From: an uncultured Aquimarina sp.
GTDB lineage: Bacteria > Bacteroidota > Bacteroidia > Flavobacteriales > Flavobacteriaceae
Direction: 5' to 3'
DNA length: 64,000 nucleotides
NCBI GenBank assembly: GCA_947501475.1
Contig: CANMWA010000013.1
Location: 108,899 to 172,898, forward strand
How positions within the stretch are numbered: the stretch's first letter is position 1; each line of letters starts with the position of its first letter. Shown piece after piece: positions 38,653-48,599 of this stretch. The notes beneath the pieces are model-generated. The model was not told the DNA's origin. It made no database searches and worked only from the letters and a program-made list of their open reading frames with translations. The position numbers and the translations under genes were made by a program.

Positions 38653-41600
38653 TTAATTTTTAATAAAACGTTTTATTGCTGTTGATTCAGAATTCTGAAT
38701 TTTAAGCATATACATACCTCTTTGAAGCTTGCTTACATTTATAGTACCGTTAAGTTGTCCTTTTTCAACTATCTGTCCTAAAAGGTTAGTAACTGTAAAG
38801 GTAGTATTCAATTGCTTACCAGGAATAGACACATTAAGTACACTTTTAGATGGGTTTGGATATAATACCACTCCTGAGAACTCACCTTCACCTTGGTCTC
38901 CAATGATTGCTTGAGCAGGTCCAAAATCAGCAGCTATAACTGATCCTCCACAAGATCCCTCATAGATTTTCACATTAGAGAATGTAGAAGTGTTTCCTGA
39001 TCCAGCATCATTATCATTAATGAATACAAATTTACTCATACTACCCGTATAGAAAGTACCAACAGGGATTACATACGTTTTAGTACCACCAGCATAATTA
39101 TCAAAGTTTGTTACTCCGTAATTTTGAGTACCATGAACTTTAAAATATCTATTAGGTGTTAATGCATCATCATCTTCAAATCCAACTGCATGGATTTCTC
39201 CTTGAGCCGTACTACTGAAATCAAATTCTATAACCGTATTAGCAGTTACATTATAAGTAAGTGCAATTTCTTTCCAAGTATTACCCGTCATAGATAATCC
39301 AGCTCCTGCATTTACAACTGTAGCACTACCACCTCTATCTTGATTAGAGAACGGAGCTATTGTAAAGTCATTAAAGCTTAAAGCAGAACAATCTGGATCT
39401 GGACCTGGACCACCAGTACCATTTTGAATAGAAACAGCATCTATAGCAATATCACTTTGCCATCCACTACCACCAGAACCGGTAACCACATTAAATCGTA
39501 GTTGTACACTAGCTTCTCCTGCATAAGCAGCAAGATCTACATCGGCAGCATTCCAAGAATTTCCTTTATCTCCATTTTGACTAAATATAGATGTCCAGTT
39601 ACCCTCATTATTAATTCTAGCTTCAACAGCTAAACTATTGATAGCAGTACCAAACATGTGGTATTGGAAAGTTAGTCTAGGAGTTGTAAGAGAACTAAGA
39701 TTTAAACAAGGAGAGTTTAAGATTGCTCTTTTGTTAGGGAATCCTGTTCCGTTTCCTGAAGCTTCTACATAAAGATAGAAATTACCATCAGCACCAGTAC
39801 TTGGTCCTGTCTGGTTAGAAGGTGTACCTCCAGAATCTCTTGTCCAATCGATATCATCTCCAGAAGTAGCATTAGACCATTCACCAAGGTTAGTTTCAAA
39901 ACTTTCACTAAAAGGGAAAGAAGTTACATCTCCAGAACATTCTCCTGTTCCAGGACCTGGGCCAGGACCACCACCATCACAAGGATTCACGAATGAAACT
40001 GTTTGATCTGTTTGACCATTAGTACCTCCATTATTATTTTCGTTTGCATCTTGCCCAACTCCACGTTCAGCAAATGCTTTCCAGATTAAACATCTGTATG
40101 CTCCGTTATATAAATCTTGATCTGCTTGTAAGATACCATCACGTCCAGAAACAAATCCTGGGTTGTTAGCAGTATTTTTTAATCCTTCGACTACAAGAGC
40201 CATTGCGATATTATTACCACCAGTACCGTTATAGAAATCTGTATCAAAACCTTCTTGATCTATTATTAACCAAGTCATATCCCAAAGGATCGTAGCAAAG
40301 GCATATCCAACACCATGAGGTCTAGCCAAACCACCTATATCTGCATAATCAGTATTGTTAATCGATCTGTTTGTAGAATATCTTGTTGGTCTAATTCCAG
40401 CACCCGTAGTTGGTTGTCCTAATGCGTATGTACCAATTCCTCTTCCGTCTGTACCACGATCTCCAGGTCTTATAGTAAGCATTAATCCGAAATAATCAGA
40501 CCATCCTTCACCCATTTGCTCAGAACCACCTAATACGTTAGAGTTTCTTCCTCCAACAAGTCTTGTAGAAATACCGTGACCGTATTCATGAATAATTATT
40601 CCATTATCAAAAGAACCATCTCTTCTTGGATTAGTTCTAGTCCAAAGGAACATCTGCATTCTTGGATTGCTACCATCACCAGGGGTTGCAAAATTAGCAT
40701 TATTAGTTCCACCTCCGTCTTGACCATCAGCATTTACTGAGTCACTTCCAGATCCACCTTTACCGTAGTTATTTTCTTGGAAGTTACCACTAGCTTCATC
40801 AAAACCATACTCGTAAAATACATCGTGAATGATATTGTTCCAGTAAAATAAGTTAGTAATCGATGCGCTTCTATAATTGCTAGGTGCTTGATTTAAATTA
40901 ACCGGAAAGTTAAAATCTAAACCATTTCCTCCATCTGGAGAAAAACCAGTACCGTTATTTCCGTTAGCATCATCTTGAGCCCATACATTATTACCTCTAG
41001 TAATCGTAAATTCTGCTCCGTTACTACCATTAGTATCATGCCATCCAAAAGGAGAAGCAGTAGCAGTAGCAGGATCAGTTACAATAGAACGACCACCATG
41101 AATCGGACTTTCTAATGGCATAGCATATACATTATAAGAATCTGGTGCTAATGCAGCTGTAGCAGCTTCGGTTAGAGGCCCTTCCTTTTTGGCATCAAAA
41201 AGTACAGATTCATTATGCTCATGAGATTCATGACCAGGAGCATCAAAATTACAAGTGGTTACCCAGTTATCTTCTCTTATAATTTTGTTTGTAGCCACAT
41301 CTACAAAACTATTCCACCAGTTTTGTCCACCTTTTTCATATAAGTTCACATTATAGGTAAGACGTAATTCATCGTTATGATATACATAAACCTTCTTAAC
41401 TTTAATCAATCCATTTTCTGTAACATTAGAATTTTTATATTCAGAAACTGCATCTCCACTAGAAGATTTACTCATTATTTTTGATGATACTTGTGCTACT
41501 GGCAAATTGTGTGCTCTAGTTACGGCATCAATAGCACTTTTTTCTGTAGCTAAAACCTTAGCCGAACTAAGCTTAGAAGCTACATCTGGTACCATTTGGT

Positions 41601-41889
41601 TTATTGAATAGTAAACCTTTCCATTTTTTACAGATACTTTATAGGTACTATTTATTATAGGTGTACCATTAAGGTATTGAGTAATATAACCATGTGTAAT
41701 GCTTTTATTTAGCGAAGAAGCAGTACTGGTAATTTTCCATTCTAATTTTTCAGATGATTTCTTACCATTTTCTGTGGCTAATTCATTGAAGTGATTTTGG
41801 ACAGCCGCAGTAATGTCCTTAACCTGTTGTGCAAAAGTTGTTTGCCCTATCAAAAATAATAGAATGACAAACGAGTACATTTTTTTCAT
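38653..41889 (-). CDS. M36 (fungalysin) family metallopeptidase with T9SS C-terminal signal
   Basis: 'IIHEYGHGISTRLVGG', 'GEGWSDYFGLML'; C-terminal 'LYPNPSKSVLNVSIPGKQLNTTFTVTNLLGQIVEKG...RGMYMLKIQN...KRFIKN'; start moved to MKKMYSF. Confidence 0.92.
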   Translation of the reverse strand: MKKMYSFVILLFLIGQTTFAQQVKDITAAVQNHFNELATENGKKSSEKLEWKITSTASSLNKSITHGYITQYLNGTPIINSTYKVSVKNGKVYYSINQMVPDVASKLSSAKVLATEKSAIDAVTRAHNLPVAQVSSKIMSKSSSGDAVSEYKNSNVTENGLIKVKKVYVYHNDELRLTYNVNLYEKGGQNWWNSFVDVATNKIIREDNWVTTCNFDAPGHESHEHNESVLFDAKKEGPLTEAATAALAPDSYNVYAMPLESPIHGGRSIVTDPATATASPFGWHDTNGSNGAEFTITRGNNVWAQDDANGNNGTGFSPDGGNGLDFNFPVNLNQAPSNYRSASITNLFYWNNIIHDVFYEYGFDEASGNFQENNYGKGGSGSDSVNADGQDGGGTNNANFATPGDGSNPRMQMFLWTRTNPRRDGSFDNGIIIHEYGHGISTRLVGGRNSNVLGGSEQMGEGWSDYFGLMLTIRPGDRGTDGRGIGTYALGQPTTGAGIRPTRYSTNRSINNTDYADIGGLARPHGVGYAFATILWDMTWLIIDQEGFDTDFYNGTGGNNIAMALVVEGLKNTANNPGFVSGRDGILQADQDLYNGAYRCLIWKAFAERGVGQDANENNNGGTNGQTDQTVSFVNPCDGGGPGPGPGTGECSGDVTSFPFSESFETNLGEWSNATSGDDIDWTRDSGGTPSNQTGPSTGADGNFYLYVEASGNGTGFPNKRAILNSPCLNLSSLTTPRLTFQYHMFGTAINSLAVEARINNEGNWTSIFSQNGDKGNSWNAADVDLAAYAGEASVQLRFNVVTGSGGSGWQSDIAIDAVSIQNGTGGPGPDPDCSALSFNDFTIAPFSNQDRGGSATVVNAGAGLSMTGNTWKEIALTYNVTANTVIEFDFSSTAQGEIHAVGFEDDDALTPNRYFKVHGTQNYGVTNFDNYAGGTKTYVIPVGTFYTGSMSKFVFINDNDAGSGNTSTFSNVKIYEGSCGGSVIAADFGPAQAIIGDQGEGEFSGVVLYPNPSKSVLNVSIPGKQLNTTFTVTNLLGQIVEKGQLNGTINVSKLQRGMYMLKIQNSESTAIKRFIKN

Positions 41890-42305
41890 AAAAATAAGTT
41901 TTGAGTTTGTGTCTTGCAAAATTAACGAAAACAACAATATATTTAATGATTTTAGCTAAAACCATATTAAATTATCATAAATTAACATTTATGTTGAGTT
42001 TTTTTTAACCATACAGTTAAAAGCGTAATTCTCCCCACATATATTTATGTACCCTATATAGATACTAGGTTTATCAAATTATTAATATTTACTATAACTG
42101 AATCACTTAAAATCAGAAGAATACAAATACCTTTTTCAGGTTACGGTAAAAGTGTCAAATTTTTATCTTTTTTTTTAAAGAATATGTCAATTATCAAGCA
42201 AGAAAACCGAGATTTGATTAACAAAAATCCATAAAGACTAAACAAAATATTCGTAAATTATATCAAAAATTATTGTTTGCCTTTTTATTATATAATTTAA
42301 CACTT

Positions 42306-42788
42306 ATGAAAAATATAGTTTTTGAAACTACTCTACAATCCAATCATAGTTTTATTATTCCTGATACGATAGCCAAGTTTTTTTTGGATAATGGTTTTAA
42401 GAGAGTTATTGTAATCATAAGTCGCCAAAAAAAATCAGTGAGTTTTCATGCGGCAATACAAAAATATCATAACAATTATCACATTACCTTTAATAAAACT
42501 AATCAAAAAAGTGTAGGTGTTTTTCCTTCAGACTATTTTACCGTTAAATTAATCGAAGATAATTCTAAATATGGTGTAGAAATACCCGAAGAATTTGAAG
42601 CGGTATTGCAAAGTGACCCTGAAGCTTTTGAAATTTTCGAGTCTCTTACCGATGGTAAAAAAAGAAGTTTAATTTATTACATTTTAAAAATTAAAAAATC
42701 GCAAATACGTATAGATAAGGCTCTAATTATTACACAAAATTTAAAACATGGTATACGAGATACCAGAGATCTTATAAAAAAAATATAA
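42306..42788 (+). CDS. DUF1905/YdeI-like domain protein
   Basis: 'VGVFPSDYFTVKLIEDNSKYGVEIPEEFEAVLQSDPEAFEIFESLTDGKKRSLIYYILKIKKSQIRIDKAL'. Confidence 0.7.
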   Translation: MKNIVFETTLQSNHSFIIPDTIAKFFLDNGFKRVIVIISRQKKSVSFHAAIQKYHNNYHITFNKTNQKSVGVFPSDYFTVKLIEDNSKYGVEIPEEFEAVLQSDPEAFEIFESLTDGKKRSLIYYILKIKKSQIRIDKALIITQNLKHGIRDTRDLIKKI

Positions 42789-42950
42789 TTATATCTATTT
42801 CTAAAATGATAAGGAATACTATTACTGTATTTTTATGCAGATTCAATACTATAATGTTTTGATAAAAAGAGGATTTCCTAATTATTTTTTTGTCATAAAC
42901 TAAAACTACATTATATTACGTTTACAAACCACAAACAAATCATAAAGATT

Positions 42951-43541
42951 ATGAAAACGTTACAATTGGTAGTACTTACTTTTTTATCTATAACAATGCT
43001 TAATTGTAAGGGAGAGAAAAAAGAGGCAACAGATCAGGAAAACAGTACCGAAACAACAAAAACTTCTACAAAAAACGAAGAAGGTATTGTAAAAACTATA
43101 GCATTTAATCTAGAACCTAAAAGTGATAGTAAAGTTTCTGGAAACGTTACTTTTACTGAAGCTGACGGTATGGTTAATATGGTTGCCGAACTTACTGGAT
43201 TAAGTGAAGGAGAACATGCAATTCATATTCATGAAAAAGCAGATTGTTCATCTGCAGATGGAAAATCTACAGGCGGTCATTGGAATCCTACCATGGAAGC
43301 TCATGGTAAATGGGGAGCCAAAGAAGGATATCATAAAGGAGATATTGGTAATTTTAAAGCAGATCCTGAAGGTAATGGAAATATCACTTTTGCAACCACC
43401 GAATGGTGTATTGGATGCGATGATGAAAAAAAGAACATTGTAGGTAAAGCTATTATTGTACATCAAGGAATCGATGATTTCACTTCTCAACCCTCGGGTG
43501 CTGCAGGTAGTAGAGTAAGCTGCGGAGGTATCATAAAGTGA
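42951..43541 (+). CDS. Cu/Zn superoxide dismutase family lipoprotein
   Basis: 'GEHAIHIHEKADCSSADGKSTGGHWNPTMEAHG...KAIIVHQGIDDFTSQPSGAAGSRVSCGGI'; lipobox 'TMLNCKG'. Confidence 0.9.
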   Translation: MKTLQLVVLTFLSITMLNCKGEKKEATDQENSTETTKTSTKNEEGIVKTIAFNLEPKSDSKVSGNVTFTEADGMVNMVAELTGLSEGEHAIHIHEKADCSSADGKSTGGHWNPTMEAHGKWGAKEGYHKGDIGNFKADPEGNGNITFATTEWCIGCDDEKKNIVGKAIIVHQGIDDFTSQPSGAAGSRVSCGGIIK

Positions 43542-43562
43542 TAAAAACCAAACTATTATAAT

Positions 43563-43600
43563 AAAGCATTCTTCAAGATTTTATTGAAGAATGCTTTTTT
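43563..43600 (+). terminator. hairpin terminator
   Basis: AAAGCATTCTTCAA...TTGAAGAATGCTTTTTT. Confidence 0.85.
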
Positions 43601-43643
43601 CTTTCACTATTTTTGAAATAACTTAGTCTTCAAACATTAACCT

Positions 43644-44831
43644 ATGAATCCATCGACTACAGGTTGGATTAAAAAAATTTTAAAAGATCTGGACAGTGAC
43701 AATCTTCACTTGTCAGAATGGTCCTTGGATGAATTATATATAGAATTAAGACGTGCAGGTTTTATCTACGGAACCTCTATAAATACCATTATCCAAAATA
43801 ATTCGGATATCATATATTCTGAAGAAGAAAAAACGAAAATTAACCTTTTCATGGCATTAATGGTTACTTATTATGACGCTATTGAAAATGCTAATGAAAA
43901 AGATTGTATTGATGCTTTAATTCAATTTTATGACTATTTAGATACTAAAAAATCTTTTTTTTCTTTTGCTAATGTAGTTTCGCCCAATAAAAGTGAAAAA
44001 TTAGAAAAAATTATACATACTCGAATACAAACTAATGAATCAATTTTTAAGAAAAACTTTAGTCATTTACTAACTAACGCTCTTCTTTTTATTGATGTTT
44101 TGGCCTTTGATTATTTCTTGATTTACGATAAAAATCCTTTTGAGTATGCGGCAAAGCTTGAAGAAACTCTAACGAATACCGTATTCCTTGCTTTAAACTC
44201 AAAACAAGAACAAGATGATTATGATAAATTATTAGTCAAACTATTTGCATCATCTGTGAGGTATACAAACATTTCTTCTGAAAAAGATGCAAGTTTTGAC
44301 TCGATAGAACTAACTCCTTATGTTGATGAAATCGAAAAAAGATATATTCTTGATCTTACTAGTTTAGCAGTATGGAATGACAAAGAATTAGATAAAGGTG
44401 AACAAACTTTTATGACAGCTCTTGGAGCAGAGTTACAATTGCCTGATAAAGCAGTAACAGAATCTATAGAATTAGTACAATCATTTATTAATGACCATAA
44501 AGAGGATATTACATTTTTTAATTATTCGCATCCTGCATTACATTTCTACCAGCAAACATCACGAACTGTAAGTATCTTGATTTTAAGGAATAAAAAAAGA
44601 TTAGTAAAAGAAATTTCAGAAAGCAAAGATCTAATGATTTTATTAGGACAATCGACCATTAGAGAATTATCTACTGAAGAAAAGCAAAAGGTAAAAAAAC
44701 AATTGCTCGACATTTGCAAAACTATCCCATCTCTAGCGATTTTTATTCTACCAGGAGGTAGTTTATTACTACCGTTTTTAGTTAAATTCATCCCTCAATT
44801 ACTACCTTCGGCTTTTAACGAAAATAAATAG
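43644..44831 (+). CDS. LETM1-related protein
   Basis: C-terminal 'SLAIFILPGGSLLLPFLVKFIPQLLPSAFNENK' resembles the LETM1 core 'lPgg..LLP.l.k..P.LLPS.F'. Confidence 0.7.
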   Translation: MNPSTTGWIKKILKDLDSDNLHLSEWSLDELYIELRRAGFIYGTSINTIIQNNSDIIYSEEEKTKINLFMALMVTYYDAIENANEKDCIDALIQFYDYLDTKKSFFSFANVVSPNKSEKLEKIIHTRIQTNESIFKKNFSHLLTNALLFIDVLAFDYFLIYDKNPFEYAAKLEETLTNTVFLALNSKQEQDDYDKLLVKLFASSVRYTNISSEKDASFDSIELTPYVDEIEKRYILDLTSLAVWNDKELDKGEQTFMTALGAELQLPDKAVTESIELVQSFINDHKEDITFFNYSHPALHFYQQTSRTVSILILRNKKRLVKEISESKDLMILLGQSTIRELSTEEKQKVKKQLLDICKTIPSLAIFILPGGSLLLPFLVKFIPQLLPSAFNENK

Positions 44832-45455
44832 TTATAAATCAAGTTTTTCAAGTTCTTTATAATTTTGCTTTAATCTGCGGGTTAGTATTCCGTATACAAA
44901 TCTATATACCAATGCCAGTAAACCAATAAATAGTAAGGTTATAATAATGGCAACTATTATAACACTTATTACAGGTACTACACCTCCTGAAAGTGCTTTG
45001 GTAAATTCATCTGTAAAAAATAACATATATAATATTGTCGATATAACTATCGCCCCTAAAACTGTAAGGTTAACCCACACATAATGTCGCACTGTTTTTC
45101 TAGTATTAAGAATGTTTTGCATTAATACCTTAGCAGAGTCTGTGGTTTGGATTTTTTTATAATTATTATAAAACTTAATCATAAAATATAGTAATACACT
45201 ATAAGAAATGACCATTGTAAAGATAGAAAAGCCACCCATTCCTAAATCTTCAACTTTACTATAACTACTACTTAATCTAGCTCCTATATCAATTGAAAAC
45301 CATAACACAAATTCTAATATGCTAATGATAAAAATCCATTTTACCATAGATGACGATTTTTGTAAAATCATCTGGTAAATTTCATTATAAGAAAGCTTTG
45401 GGAGCCCCTGCTCCTGCTTTTTCCAATCTTTTTTTAATAGTTCTAATTCATCCAT
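44832..45455 (-). CDS. membrane protein, probable partner of ECF sigma factor
   Basis: Four TM-like segments; immediately downstream of ECF sigma gene on the same strand. Confidence 0.65.
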   Translation of the reverse strand: MDELELLKKDWKKQEQGLPKLSYNEIYQMILQKSSSMVKWIFIISILEFVLWFSIDIGARLSSSYSKVEDLGMGGFSIFTMVISYSVLLYFMIKFYNNYKKIQTTDSAKVLMQNILNTRKTVRHYVWVNLTVLGAIVISTILYMLFFTDEFTKALSGGVVPVISVIIVAIIITLLFIGLLALVYRFVYGILTRRLKQNYKELEKLDL

Positions 45456-45459
45456 GGGG

Positions 45460-45954
45460 TTAGGGGTTTAATATTTTTTTCAATTTCGTTTTAACTCTAT
45501 TCATTTTTACCCTGGCATTTACTTCACTAATACCCATAGTTTCTGATATTTCTTTGTATGATTTATCTTCTAAATATAAAAAGACTAATGCTTTTTCTAT
45601 ATCATTAAGTTGTTTGACTGCCGCGTACATTAACTTAAGTTGTTGTTCAACTTCATCATCATACTCATCAGCTTTTATTCTAAAACTTAATGAATCAAGA
45701 TCTGCAGTCTTAATACTTCTTTTAGATTTTCTATATAAAGTAATCGCAGTGTTTAATGCTACTCTGTACATCCATGTACTAAATTTAGCATCGCCTCTAA
45801 ATTTTGGGTAAGCTTTCCAAAGCTGAATAGTTATTTCTTGAAATAGATCATTGTGTGATTCTTTATCGCTTGTATAAATCCTACAAACCTTGTGCACAAT
45901 ATTTTGATTTTGCTCAAGGTTTGTTACAAAATTATGTTCTAATTCTTTATTCAC
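45460..45954 (-). CDS. RNA polymerase ECF-type sigma factor
   Basis: 'LFQEITIQLWKAYPKFRGDAKFSTWMYRVALNTAITLYRK' and 'LVFLYLEDKSYKEISETMGISEVNARVKMNRVKTKLKKIL'. Confidence 0.92.
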   Translation of the reverse strand: MNKELEHNFVTNLEQNQNIVHKVCRIYTSDKESHNDLFQEITIQLWKAYPKFRGDAKFSTWMYRVALNTAITLYRKSKRSIKTADLDSLSFRIKADEYDDEVEQQLKLMYAAVKQLNDIEKALVFLYLEDKSYKEISETMGISEVNARVKMNRVKTKLKKILNP

Positions 45955-46134
45955 TTTTGGTCAGTTACATTATATAAGTAGTCAAGAAAACTATTCTGTT
46001 ACACTTAAATAAAAAAAGGTTTTTAAAAACTTCATTTAAACTACTTAAAAATAAGTGTTTAATTAAAAAAAGAACTCAAAAATATATTTATATTTGAGTA
46101 TCATTTTATTTACCCCTCATTATCAAATGATAAT

Positions 46135-46542
46135 ATGATAAAGTTTATTTTATATTCTAGCAAGCATTCTTTTGACTTATCTAAAGAAGAATTAAATGGT
46201 TTAATTAGTGAAGCAAGATACAATAACAATAAAAATCATGTTACTGGTATTTTATTATACCTCAATAACGCTTTTTTACAATACATAGAAGGGCCTGAGA
46301 AAAATATAGATACGCTTTATAATAAAATATTAAAAGATGATAGGCACCATTCTTTATCTATCTTAGAATCTGGACTAAAACCAGCAAGAAAGTATGAAGA
46401 ATGGACAATGCTTTTTAAAAAAGTTTCTTTACAAGAAAGTGATCAACTATTACAGTCCTTAAAACCTAGTAAAAAAGATGTAACCATTGATGATTTAAGT
46501 CCTGAAGATATAAAACTATTTTTTGATCAATTTGAGTTATAG
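46135..46542 (+). CDS. BLUF domain (blue-light sensing FAD) protein
   Basis: 'MIKFILYSSKHSFDLSKEELNGLISEARYNNNKNHVTGILLYLNNAFLQYIEGPEKNIDTLYNKILKDDRHHSL...EEWTMLF' retains Tyr, Asn, Gln and Trp of the BLUF flavin pocket. Confidence 0.9.
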   Translation: MIKFILYSSKHSFDLSKEELNGLISEARYNNNKNHVTGILLYLNNAFLQYIEGPEKNIDTLYNKILKDDRHHSLSILESGLKPARKYEEWTMLFKKVSLQESDQLLQSLKPSKKDVTIDDLSPEDIKLFFDQFEL

Positions 46543-46758
46543 GTTATATCTAAGTGAAATCAGATTTTACTATTAAACATCCATAATAATTTTAATATGT
46601 AAATTCGTTTACAATATTTTTTATACATTTAAAATAAAAAACCTAGGCTAAAAAATTACTATTGATCAAATTGCCCCTTTTTTAAATAAATTAGATCTAT
46701 TCAAGATAAACAATACAACTTCTTTTAGCCTAAAGTAAATACAAACACATTGTTATGG

Positions 46759-46781
46759 TATCCCTATAATTAGTAGGGATA
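46759..46781. promoter_or_regulatory. inverted repeat upstream of LytTR gene, putative operator
   Basis: TATCCCTA-N7-TAGGGATA, about 38 bp before the start codon. Confidence 0.4.
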
Positions 46782-46818
46782 AAATGCATTTTATTTAATT
46801 ATATAAATCTAATTAACA

Positions 46819-47556
46819 ATGAAATGTATCCTAATAGGAGGCGATAACAATATTCTTGAAAGTATAGAAACCTATTTACACACTAATTTCTTTTATATAA
46901 AAGTTAGTAAAAAGGTAAATTCTTTTGAAGAAGGCAAAAAAAACATCAAAGCAACAAAACCCAACTTAATCATTTTAGATGCCTCTATTGATGCAGAAAA
47001 GGCACAGAGATTATTAAAAGATATAGCTAGATATCGTGGTAATTGCATTGTTATTATAAATCCAAAAAATCAAGATCTAATAGAATACTTAAAAAAGAGA
47101 GAGATTCCATATATAACCAAACCCATAGATACAAATGAATTAAAGTTTTGTATCAGCACTATTTATTTAGACACTTCAAAAGAAATCGAGCTACAACAAA
47201 TTCTAACACGAATACGAAATACAGCTCCCAAAAAAAGGTTAGCCATCCCACAAGAAAAACAAATAGTAATGATCGCTACAAATGAGATTTTATATATAGA
47301 AGCAGATATAAATTACTGTCAAATCAATATAATGGATAAAAAACCCATTCTGGTTTCAAAAACTTTAAAAAGTTTTGAGCAACAACTAGTTAATAATCCA
47401 GAGTTTTATAGAATTCATCAATCCTATCTAATCAATTTAAATTATATCAGTAAAGTAATTAAAACCAAACTTCCGCAAGTTATAATGACAAATGGTGACA
47501 TTCTTACGATATCAAGGTCAAAAAAAACAGAGTTTTTAAAGTTAATTCTAAACTAA
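46819..47556 (+). CDS. LytTR-family response regulator
   Basis: Receiver 'PNLIILDASIDAEKAQRLLKDIARYRGNCIVIINPKNQD...ITKPIDTNEL'; LytTR 'ILYIEADINYCQINIMDKKPILVSKTLKSFEQQL...FYRIHQSYLINLNYISKV'. Confidence 0.88.
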   Translation: MKCILIGGDNNILESIETYLHTNFFYIKVSKKVNSFEEGKKNIKATKPNLIILDASIDAEKAQRLLKDIARYRGNCIVIINPKNQDLIEYLKKREIPYITKPIDTNELKFCISTIYLDTSKEIELQQILTRIRNTAPKKRLAIPQEKQIVMIATNEILYIEADINYCQINIMDKKPILVSKTLKSFEQQLVNNPEFYRIHQSYLINLNYISKVIKTKLPQVIMTNGDILTISRSKKTEFLKLILN

Positions 47557-47775
47557 AAAAGAAACCACCATCATTTATAGATAGTGGTTTCTCAACCTCA
47601 CCATACTCATAGCAGGAAATCACACGTAAAAAAATTTAATATTGTAGTTTCAAAATGGATTATGTTAATATATCATCATTATACTTTTTCTCAAATCATA
47701 ATGAATAAATATCATACGAAAATATCAATAATTTAATTTTTAAAACCTTAACTCATTTTATCAGGCCCTAAACAT

Positions 47776-47865
47776 CTAAACAATAAAAACATAAAGTATC
47801 AATAACGAATATATTACAACACCAATAGCATAAAAGTCCATTTTTTTCATAGCAATTTTCTTCAT
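47776..47865 (-). CDS. possible 29-aa single-TM micro-ORF
   Basis: MKKIAMKKMDFYAIGVVIYSLLILYVFIV*; hand translated, below the ORF-track cutoff. Confidence 0.25.
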   Translation of the reverse strand: MKKIAMKKMDFYAIGVVIYSLLILYVFIV

Positions 47866-47888
47866 ACCAATTACAATAATAATTTTAA

Positions 47889-47932
47889 CAATGTAAGACT
47901 GAAATATAATAGACTCCAGCCTTACATTGTTA
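47889..47932 (-). terminator. hairpin downstream of the 57-aa exported-peptide ORF
   Basis: Stem AACAATGTAAG / CTTACATTGTT with CTG/CAG extension; TTAAAATTATT follows on the minus strand. Confidence 0.6.
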
Positions 47933-47936
47933 AACC

Positions 47937-48110
47937 CTATTCTACTTCTCTCGTGTTTATAGCTGTGATATTTGAATTTGAATTAATATCCACATTTTCT
48001 GTCATAACAACATCAGATTGTGCTATGTCCTCTTTTAATAAACCTCCTTTACTTGCTGCCAAAGCAGAAAAAATAATAACTAATAATACTAGAATGTAAC
48101 TTTTTTTCAT
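47937..48110 (-). CDS. 57-aa exported small protein (missed by the ORF track)
   Basis: Hand translation MKKSYILVLLVIIFSALAASKGGLLKEDIAQSDVVMTENVDINSNSNITAINTREVE*; clear signal peptide; followed by a terminator hairpin. Confidence 0.6.
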   Translation of the reverse strand: MKKSYILVLLVIIFSALAASKGGLLKEDIAQSDVVMTENVDINSNSNITAINTREVE

Positions 48111-48392
48111 AATAAAATATTTTAGGTTAAATAATTCTTAGATTGGGGCCTATACCCATTTCATTATGACGAAGTGAAAATAACAATGTTTAACTCTTTA
48201 TTTGGGGTGTTAAAATCATGTTAAGATTTCATTGACACTAAATTGGATATTTATAACTATTTAACAAAAAAACAATTATTATTTAGTCAAAAAAGTCAAT
48301 TTTTTAAGTATTATTGATTATTAAGCAGTTAATTATATCACCATTAATAACTATTAACAAAACACTAAAAAACACTAAAAACCTATATTAAT

Positions 48393-48407
48393 TACGGTTA
48401 AACCGTA
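48393..48407. promoter_or_regulatory. TACGGTT-A-AACCGTA dyad upstream of NDH-2 gene
   Basis: Perfect 15-bp dyad; further half-sites ACCGTA at 48446 and TACGGTT at 48504. Confidence 0.4.
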
Positions 48408-48599
48408 CTATTTAATAAAGCAAAAATAAAATCTACAACGTTTTTACCGTAAATTAACCAGATTAAACCTTTAAATCAAGTATGGCGATTTAACATAAAT
48501 ATTTACGGTTTTTCAATATTTTTAAAAAAATATAAAAACTAAAGTTATCTATTGTTTTTATTAATTAGACATTATCTTTGACAAACAATAGCTTTTATT

